64,000 bases of DNA. It comes from Botryosphaeria dothidea. Taxonomy: Eukaryota > Ascomycota > Dothideomycetes > Botryosphaeriales > Botryosphaeriaceae. The notes beneath the pieces are model-generated. The model did no database searches. It was not told the origin of the DNA and saw only the letters and a program-made list of their open reading frames with translations. A program made the translations under genes and the position numbers. Below, in pieces: positions 56,379 through 64,000 of the stretch. Within the stretch, counting starts at the first letter, position 1. Every line of letters begins with the position of its first letter. The stretch spans positions 1,736,001 to 1,800,000 of the forward strand of contig WWBZ02000022.1 of NCBI GenBank assembly GCA_011503125.2. The letters run 5' to 3'.

Positions 56379-57603
56379 CCTGATGGAGATTGGGAAGATG
56401 GGAGTGGAGTAATGGAAGCGGACTGAAAGAGATCTGGACCCTAGGAGGTGCACTGTGGCTTGGCGGGAAATTCCCTCGTATTGAGTAGGCGCAGCCTTCT
56501 ACAAGAGGGCAGCGAGAAGAAAGTGTTAGCGAGCAGAGATGCACTGCCTCTCAATCAAGCATGAGCACCATGGCCGACAAAAGGCAAGCGCAAAGACAAG
56601 CCTTGGGGCAAATGAGCTTGTCTGTCTTAAAGAGTGGGACTATGGTCGGGATCCGAGCATTTTCAGTAAGGCCACGGCACAACGGCGCTGCTCGGATGCC
56701 GCGGATGCAACCATTTTTGACTTAGGCGGGGCCAGGCACGCCGTACAGATGTCATGGCGCGCAGCCATTCTCGTGGAAGACAGGCTTCAGGGGCTAATTT
56801 GGAATACCCCAAGGTGGTGGACTTGTAGAACAAGGTGCATCGATAGTGACTGGACCATAACTCAATGGTGGAGTCTCCACTGGGACAGCAGCTCTGGGGA
56901 CGCGCCATGGACGTAGGCACCTTGGAGTACATCAAGTGCGGCAGTGACAGACATGTGATGGCGCCGCGGCATTTGTGGCAAGCGTGTTCAGGAGCGGCCG
57001 GCGGAGGGCCGATGTGCGGCTGAAACGAGTCGGTGCCGGTGCCTGAGGCTGAAATAACACACTGCGACTTTAAGTGAGCAGGCAGGTGGGGAGGTGCAGG
57101 TGGCAGAAGACAAGCTTCGGGAGATCGGAGGGCGGCTCGGGATGGGCGTGGCTGGCGGGACCGGGGCCACAGCAGGGAGAGAGGAGGGAGGGAGCGCGCG
57201 CGAGCCGAGAGCAGGGGTCGCCTCAGGCAGAAAGGCCGCAGGCTCGGGAGCGAAAGTGTGAGGCTAGCGGGGCGGGTAACTACGTAGCCGGGTGGTGTTC
57301 GTAGGGCTGTTTCCCCGGCAACCGCGCCTGCGTTTCCCTGCCGCTCCCAGCCTCCCAGCCAGCTCACAACTTCCCGTCCACGCAGCCTCTCCAATTTTCT
57401 CCCACACCTGTCTTGCTTTTATTGCGCTGCTCACTTTGCCACTCCGTCCAGCATTCCTGTCTGTCTTTTTCGCTCGCTGCGCCGCCAAACCGCCCACCTC
57501 GAGTCCCGCCGAGCTGCCGCCAGCGATCCCCCACACCTGGCGCGCATCAAACCACCACCGCGTTCCCACTTACTCGCCCGCGCTCCGGGCACGGTCGCCC
57601 TCC
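56379..57603. other. Divergent intergenic region and chitin synthase leader
   Basis: Holds the promoters of the type I membrane protein gene (leftward) and chitin synthase (rightward). From 57292 to 57603 the chitin synthase frame is open without an ATG and without a stop. This is pyrimidine-rich leader sequence rather than proven coding. The rest, with overlapping open frames at 56663-57394, shows no gene. Confidence 0.5.
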
Positions 57604-60600
57604 ATGGACAGGCCTCACACCCCAAATGGCGGTCTTCCGCAGTATGGCGCGCCGCCAGACTACGGCTACTATGAGGACGAGTACTCGCCCGAGCCAGACC
57701 GCTACTCGCACCACACTGCCGGCTCGTCCATGCGCCTGCTGACCCACGGCGACAACAACAACATCGACTACAGCCCGTTAGTACACCCCAGTCCTTCAGC
57801 AACGCTACCGCTGCATTCCAGTCCAACCTCGGGAGCCCATTCCTCCCAGCCCCGGGGACCTGGCCTGAGCTTCGGCTCTCGCCCTCCGCCGGGTGCAACC
57901 CACGCTACAGCAACTCCGCATTCCGAAGATCCCATGGCGGACTTTTTGCGAGAAGCAGAGCAGACCCTGTCCAACCCTCAGCCTGTATCGCCCCCAGAGC
58001 CTGCCGCAGAGCCTTCTGCTTTCAAGCGCGGCACCGACAGAATCAAGAAGACTATCAAGCTCAACGTCAAGCGCAAGCCTGCCGCCAATACACAAGACTC
58101 ACAAGAAGTTCCTGACAGGCCGGCTCCGCAGTCTTCCTACCACCCTTCCACCACCTCGCTGCCGCTCTCGAGAGCTCCCTCCATTCTGGACACTGCTCCG
58201 CAAATCCCTCCCCCCAACCTCGAAGAGGCCTACATGCCCTATCGCGCTGCCACCCCCTCTAATCGCGCCGGTTCGCCGACGAGACCCTGGACGCCATCCA
58301 TCAGACCTCCTGCATCTAGCGCCGCCTACGAGCCTCTCGACCTGAACGGCAGCCCAAGACCGGGTACCCCATCTTCTCACTACGGCGGAAGCCCCAAGCG
58401 GCCCCTCCCACCCCAGCCGCTTTTTGCTGGCGGCCGCCCCCTGTCCAGCGACTCGAAACACAGCGAAGCCACTATCGCCATCGAGGATGACGATGTCTTC
58501 GCGCCCGATGGCGACATGGGTTCGAGACCTGATCTCCATACCATGGACTCCTTCAACAGCCACTCAACCTTCACCGATGAGTTTTACGACGAAAAGCACA
58601 TGGGTCCAGCACCAAGCCCCGGCAAGCAGGAGAGACGTGGTGCACGTATGCAGCGCGTTGAGAAGCGAGAGGTTCGCCTTGTCAACGGTGAACTGATTCT
58701 CGAGTGCAAGATACCCACTACTCTTCACAGTTTCCTGCCCCGGAAGGATGGAAGCGAATTCACTCACATGCGCTACACTGCTGTGACATGTGACCCCGAT
58801 GATTTCGTTGACAAGGGCTACAAGCTGCGTCAAAATTTTGGTTCCACTGAGCGCGAGACCGAGCTGTTCATTGCCGTCACCATGTACAACGAGAACGAGA
58901 TCGACTTCACCCGCACCATGCACGGCGTCATGCGGAATATTTCGCACTTCTGCTCCCGCGCTAAAAGCAGGACCTGGGGGAAAGATGGATGGCAAAAAGT
59001 TGTGGTCTGCATCATTGCTGATGGTCGAACAAAGGTTCATCCTCGCGTGCTCGACGCGTTGGCTGCCATGGGTTGCTACCAAGAGGGCATCGCCAAGAAC
59101 ACGGTTAACGAAAAGGAGGTCACCGCGCACGTCTACGAATACACCACTCAGGTCTCGCTTGACTCGGATCTCAGATTCAAGGGCGCAGAGAAGGGAATCG
59201 TTCCTTGCCAGATCATCTTCTGTCTGAAGGAAAAGAACCAGAAGAAGCTGAACTCGCACAGATGGTTCTTTAATGCCTTTGGGCGCGCCTTGAACCCTAA
59301 CATTTGCATTCTTCTGGACGTTGGTACCAAGCCTGGTTCCAAAGCCCTCTACTACCTTTGGAAGGCTTTCGACACGGACTCCAGCGTTGCTGGTGCGGCT
59401 GGTGAAATCAAAGCTGGCAAGGGCAAGGGATGGCTCGGTCTCCTGAACCCCTTGGTTGCTTCTCAAAACTTCGAATACAAGATGTCAAACATCCTGGACA
59501 AGCCGCTAGAGTCTGTCTTTGGTTACATCACTGTGCTTCCAGGAGCTCTGAGTGCCTACCGCTACCATGCACTGCAGAACGACGAGACAGGCCATGGCCC
59601 GCTGAGTCAATACTTCAAGGGAGAAACACTCCATGGTCAAGATGCAGATGTCTTCACGGCAAACATGTATCTGGCTGAAGATCGTATTCTCTGCTGGGAG
59701 CTGGTCGCCAAGAGGAGTGAGCGATGGGTTCTGAAGTACGTCAAGAGTGCAACCGGAGAGACGGACGTGCCTGGTAGGTTTTCCACGGATTCAATTTCTA
59801 TGAATATTACTAAATAAAATATGCAGATGCCGTGCCTGAGTTCATTTCTCAGCGCCGTAGATGGCTGAACGGAGCTTTCTTCGCTGCCGTTTACTCGCTT
59901 CTGCACTTCAGGCAGATCTGGGCGACGGACCACACGCTGTGGCGCAAGATCTTACTCCATATCGAATTTGTCTACCAGTTTGTCAGCTTGCTCTTTACGT
60001 ACTTCTCTTTGGTGAGTGCTTTCGAAAGATCTCGTGAAAAATTCCAAGCCACTTACTATATGCATAGGCCAATTTCTACCTCACATTCTACTTCATCGCC
60101 GGATCTCTGAGCGACCCCAAGCTGGATCCTTTCGGTCACGGCATGGGACACATCATCTTCCAGGTCTTACGGTACTCCTGCACCCTCCTCATCTGCATGC
60201 AGTTCATCCTGTCAATGGGCAACCGTCCTCAAGGTGCAAAGAAGATGTTTATGTTCTCGATGGTCGTCTATAGTGTCATTATGATGTACGTGACGTTCGC
60301 GTCAATCTACATCGTGGTGGACCAACTGAGGGATCCGAAGACGAAATTCGAACTGGGTAACAACATCTTCACAAACATGATCGTCAGTACAGGCAGTACC
60401 ATAGGGTTGTACTTCCTCATGTCCTTTCTCTACTTGGATCCATGGCATATGATCACCTCCTCCGGCCAGTATTTTGCCCTTCTCCCGGCCTACATCTGCA
60501 CTCTTCAGGTCTACGCTTTCTGCAACGCCCACGACGTCACGTGGGGAACCAAGGGAGACAACGTCCAGAACCGCGATCTCGGCCAAGCTAAGGGTAGCGG

Positions 60601-61117
60601 CAACACGGTCGAGCTCGAAATGCCGTCGGAGCAACTCGACATTGATTCGGGCTATGACGAGGCGCTCCGCAACCTTCGCGACCGCATTGAGGTGCCCTCT
60701 CCCGGCGTTAGCGAGTCCCAGGCCCAAGAAGACTACTACCGCGCCGTGCGCACATACATGGTCGTCGTCTGGATGATCTGCAACGCCATCCTGGCCATGG
60801 CCGTGTCGGAGGCGTACCCCGTCGGCGACGTCGGCGCCAACTTCTACCTCAAGTTCATCCTGTGGAGCGTCGCCGCCGTCGCGCTCTTCCGTGCCTTGGG
60901 CTCCAGCGCTTTCGGCATCATCAACATCATCCAGATGATCGCAGAGGGTCGCCTCAAGTGGCGCGGCCGCTCCAGCAGCAGCGGTCCTCGCACGAGGTTT
61001 GGCCGCAGCAGCAAGTTAAGCTGGCTGCCTACCTTCGGCACTCCAAGTTGGGTCAGCAGCAGTGGGAGCTGGATGAGCAGTAAGGCGAGCAGCGTTGGTA
61101 GCAAGTTTAAAAGGTAA
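57604..61117 (+). CDS. Chitin synthase, class III type
   Basis: Exons 57604-59773, 59827-60011 and 60068-61117, with introns of 53 and 56 nt; 3405 nt, 1134 residues. A long Pro/Ser-rich N-terminus (about 350 residues) precedes the glycosyltransferase domain: [57 protein letters not shown], then [19 protein letters not shown]. The acceptor-site motif EDR is at residues 692-694 and QRRRW at 732-736. Multiple membrane helices follow, then [20 protein letters not shown] and a Ser-rich end. The [18 protein letters not shown] and [13 protein letters not shown] segments match class III (chsB/chsG-type) enzymes, which support polarised growth. Class assignment is by motif memory. The N-terminus is longer than is usual for class III. 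Confidence 0.93.
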
Positions 61118-61996
61118 AGAGAAGGGGTCGTAATGGCGAAGACAAGATGGAGCTGCACTTTCCGGCAAGGGTGCTTTCGGAGCGTGAGCGGAGTAATAGG
61201 AGCGACAAAGGAGGTCTATCGATCATGACTGTATGATAATTTTCTCTGGGGTTTTGTGATGACTGCATGGGTCTCATTTTATGTTCAGTTCATGTTCACG
61301 ATCATGAAGGAGGGTGGATGGATTTCGGGACAAGGCACGGATTGGTATTCGGATTTGGTTATGCCGGGGTTTGTCGGTTGTCATGGAGGTAAAACATTAG
61401 CATTCTCCTGTGGAGTAGTGATACCACTATACTTATTACATCATCTTTATCCAAACCTGTGCGCGAGTTCAAGTGTACTGCTTTCTGGGTGAAGGAGACT
61501 CGATTCAGCCTCTGCACTGTCTGGCTCTTTTGTATGTACTTGCCTTTAATGTCTGTTCTCGGGTCAAAATACAGTTCTTACGCTAAGAATGAGGCATTTT
61601 CTGTTTTATCGAGTCGCATCGGGCAGACAACTAGAGAGAACAAACATATTTATGTAGAGGAGTGAAGATGGAAATGGCATTCAAGAGCTACATAAGCGGG
61701 GAATCATAAAACGGATGGGTTGTTGGTACATGCCATTTCCTTCAGGTCGTGAATCATGAGAAAAAAGGGAGAAAAATGTAAACAAAGTAGGATGGGGAGA
61801 TATCGATGAACTCTGAGAGAGTACAATGCTTTGGCCGGCAATGCTTTCTTTACATCCGCAAATGCCCAGAGAAAAAAAGCCGATGCAAGTTTCGACTCTT
61901 GTCCAATGCCACAATCATCATCCAATGCCAAAATGTGGTCTTTGAAGAAAAGGCAAGATAGAAATAGGGGGAATTCGCCGTGCTCTGTTAAAAAGT
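61118..61996. other. Convergent intergenic spacer
   Basis: Holds the 3' ends of chitin synthase (rightward) and the tandem-repeat protein gene (leftward). No domain-bearing frame was seen. Confidence 0.5.
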
Positions 61997-64000
61997 CTAG
62001 TACCCCTTGGCAACCTCTCCAGCAACGCCAGCAACATAGCATGCAGCGGTAGCCCAGATCAGGGTGGTAAGAACTGTCTTCACGCTTTGGCCCTTGCTGC
62101 CTTCTCTGCGGGAACGTTCGCCAGAGAAGACAGGCTCGGTCTTGCGCACCTTCTTATCATCCTTGCTGCGAAATGAACGTTTAACGACAGCAGGGTTTTC
62201 CATGACGGGGTCAAGATTCATGTAGCCCGTGGGAGACATGGATGGGGTTGGTGGTAGAGGAATAGTTGTCCCGTCTACGGGATTGGGACGACTTCGGCGA
62301 TGAGTCTCCTTGACTGCCTTATCGTCACGAAGACGGAGGACCAGGAGGTTAGAAGCAGATGCAACGGGCTCGTAACCATCTTTTTGGAGGGAAGTGAGTT
62401 GCGAGATAAACTTTGCAGGATGGGCCAGGTTTGAGAGCGCGACGCTTAGGGGAATAGGATGTTCGCCGGCGCTGTGGACGGTCGAGGATGTTTGAGAAGT
62501 CGTGAGTGATTTTGTGGTTGTGTCGAAGGCAAGGAGCTTGTACACGCGCGGCTTTGCGGCGGGAGTGTCTGATCTGGTAGTTTCGGTGACGTCGCCCATG
62601 GATTCCTGTTGAGAAGTACTTATTGACTGGTGCTCAGCTGAGAATTTCTCAGACGTCGGGTTTTGAGTAATGTGAGAAGTTGACGGAGAGTTCTGAGCGG
62701 CAAGTTCAACTTCAAGGTTATCAGGTGTGAAGTTGTAGGCACTTGGATTCTTTGTATCATAGGCAGACAGACTCTGGTGGACGTCCTCGTCTACGCGGCC
62801 CTTGCGCTCCGAAGCTGGGGGAGAGGTGGCCTCAGGGGCTGTCGAAATCTCCTCGGCCTGACGATGGGTAGAAGTGATCTTGCCGTAGTACTTTTCGTAG
62901 ATCTCGCGCACTTCTCGCACAAGAGCGATGTCGTGCAGGCGCTGCTCCCGTGCTGCCTTGAACTTGGCCGCCTCTTCTCGTGTGCTCATGGTCTCGACAG
63001 CACCGCCGTCGACCGGGGATGCCAACTCCTCCAAGGATTTCTTCTTATCACTAGCACAAGCATCCATCTCTCGCTGAAATGATGTCTCAAGACCTGTCGG
63101 TTTGCGCGAGTATCCCTGTTCATCGAACTCTGAAGAACCATACGCCGTGCCTGAAGCCTGCTGTTGGAGCTCCTCTTCTAGAGATCTACGTTCACCATTT
63201 TTGCAGGCTTCGATCTCCCGCTCATACGACGTCTGTAATCCTAACGGTTTCAGCGAATATCCATACCAATCTTGGACCTCATCCGGAGCTGCTCCTTGCT
63301 TTCTCCGTTGCTCGACTGACCTCGGGGCCGCTGTGGCTGGTTTTGTTGAGCCGTTGCTCGCGAAACTGTCAGGCGCTTGTAGAGGACACACGTCTGAGTA
63401 CGAAGCTGCACCGATGGACATTTGGCTGAGCTCTTCCTCCAGTGACTTCTTCTCTCCATTCCTCACTGCCTCAAGCTCGCGGGCATAGGAAGATTGGAGA
63501 CCTGTAGGTTTCCGAGAGTATCCGTCATCAAGGGGCGTGAGATGAGCAGTGTCCCGGGACCGGATCTCTTCCTCGAGACTCTTCCCAGATGCCAGTTCAC
63601 GCTGATAGGAAGTCTCAAGGCCAGTTGGTTCCCGTGAGTACCCGTCATCAATCAAGTACTCCTTGGGGTCTGTCTTGGCTTTGATCTCATCAGCGAGTGA
63701 GCGGCCGGAGGCCTGTTCTCTGGCGAAAGACGTCTCAAGACCCATGGGTTCACGGGAATATCCGTCATCGACGATGTAATTCTGTGGGTCTGTCCGGGCG
63801 CGAATGTCCTCCGCCAGAGATTGCCCAGAAGCCTGCTCTTTCTCAAAAGACGTCTGGAGACCCATCGGCTCCCTCGAATACCCATCATCATACTGTATCG
63901 GTTCGGTTCTAGATTGAATATCAGCAGCTAGATCACGCCCAGAAGCCCTTTCTCTCTCGTAAGACGTCTGCAACCCTGTTGGCACGGTGGAATAACCATC
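61997..64000 (-). CDS. Tandem-repeat, tail-anchored protein of unknown function, 5' end beyond the right edge
   Basis: The minus strand is open without a stop from the window edge to the TAA-type end at 61997, at least 667 codons and one exon as far as seen. The start lies outside the window. It begins in mid-repeat (DGYSTVPTGLQTSYERE) and carries at least seven units of about 38-50 residues with the core GYSxxPxGLxxSY/F.RE. A low-complexity middle follows, then a conserved-looking block (VYKLLAFDTTTKSLTTSQTS; LSNLAHPAKFISQLTSLQKD; GYEPVASASNLLVLRLRDD). The C-terminus ends in a hydrophobic helix (VLTTLIWATAACYVAGVAG) and GEVAKGY, as in a tail-anchored membrane protein. I do not recognise a named family. 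Confidence 0.8.
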   Translation of the reverse strand, partial: DGYSTVPTGLQTSYERERASGRDLAADIQSRTEPIQYDDGYSREPMGLQTSFEKEQASGQSLAEDIRARTDPQNYIVDDGYSREPMGLETSFAREQASGRSLADEIKAKTDPKEYLIDDGYSREPTGLETSYQRELASGKSLEEEIRSRDTAHLTPLDDGYSRKPTGLQSSYARELEAVRNGEKKSLEEELSQMSIGAASYSDVCPLQAPDSFASNGSTKPATAAPRSVEQRRKQGAAPDEVQDWYGYSLKPLGLQTSYEREIEACKNGERRSLEEELQQQASGTAYGSSEFDEQGYSRKPTGLETSFQREMDACASDKKKSLEELASPVDGGAVETMSTREEAAKFKAAREQRLHDIALVREVREIYEKYYGKITSTHRQAEEISTAPEATSPPASERKGRVDEDVHQSLSAYDTKNPSAYNFTPDNLEVELAAQNSPSTSHITQNPTSEKFSAEHQSISTSQQESMGDVTETTRSDTPAAKPRVYKLLAFDTTTKSLTTSQTSSTVHSAGEHPIPLSVALSNLAHPAKFISQLTSLQKDGYEPVASASNLLVLRLRDDKAVKETHRRSRPNPVDGTTIPLPPTPSMSPTGYMNLDPVMENPAVVKRSFRSKDDKKVRKTEPVFSGERSRREGSKGQSVKTVLTTLIWATAACYVAGVAGEVAKGY
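63020..64000 (-). repeat. Protein-coding tandem repeats, at least seven units
   Basis: Units share GYS(R/L/T)xPxGL(Q/E)(T/S)S(Y/F)xRE, then usually ASGxSLxxxIxxxTxP. Units 2-4 (about 63.5-63.9 kb) are most alike; units 5-7 carry an ACKNGE/AVRNGEKKSLEEEL variant. The repeat runs off the right edge, so the total is unknown. Confidence 0.85.

Noticed and set aside
57292..57603. Chitin synthase start upstream of 57604
   Set aside because: The frame is open but has no ATG; a non-AUG start is possible but nothing supports it.
58564..59466. 300-codon minus-strand frame in chitin synthase
   Set aside because: Antisense shadow of a strongly conserved coding exon.

Overview
The window is nuclear DNA of a filamentous ascomycete (Pezizomycotina). 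Genes carry short 43-138 nt GT..AG introns with fungal branch points. The gene set includes a class III-type chitin synthase, KRE9, ARV1, PNS1, a HET-domain protein, a DUF7580 protein and a DUF8035 protein. A Dothideomycete is my best guess from gene flavour, but nothing in the sequence proves the class. I reconstructed exon boundaries by hand from splice signals and reading phase; every spliced gene called intact gives a total length divisible by three.

Left third (1-16.4 kb) looks accessory. It holds a DUF7580 protein running off the left edge, a decayed C2H2-zinc-finger/TPR gene, a PNS1 choline-transporter-like gene (a core gene inside the block), a decayed esterase, a HET protein, a small secreted repeat precursor (12327-12715) and a DUF2235 protein without its catalytic serine. 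The small precursor is the highlight: a signal peptide followed by four Cys-bracketed cores, with Lys-Arg sites between them and spacers made purely of X-Pro/X-Ala dipeptides. That is the layout of an alpha-factor-type or other Kex2-processed peptide precursor, but with an unfamiliar core.

Middle (17-37 kb): Xaa-Pro aminopeptidase, KRE9, a Pho80-like cyclin, a broken membrane/coiled-coil gene, a short-chain dehydrogenase, an F-box protein divergent from a MOB3/phocein gene (STRIPAK), V-ATPase subunit e (VMA9), ARV1 and a DUF8035 protein with a 30-bp minisatellite.

Right (41-64 kb): AIM41 divergent from the inner-ring nucleoporin NUP170, RPS17, monopolin subunit CSM1, a second short-chain dehydrogenase, a type I membrane protein of unknown function, a class III-type chitin synthase, and a tandem-repeat tail-anchored protein running off the right edge.

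The housekeeping genes are all intact, while three to four accessory genes carry several frameshifts or stops each, so the damage looks biological rather than a general assembly problem. Large gene-poor stretches lie at 21.7-23.8, 38.0-39.8 and 48.3-51.9 kb. I found no tRNA, rRNA, CRISPR or intact transposon.
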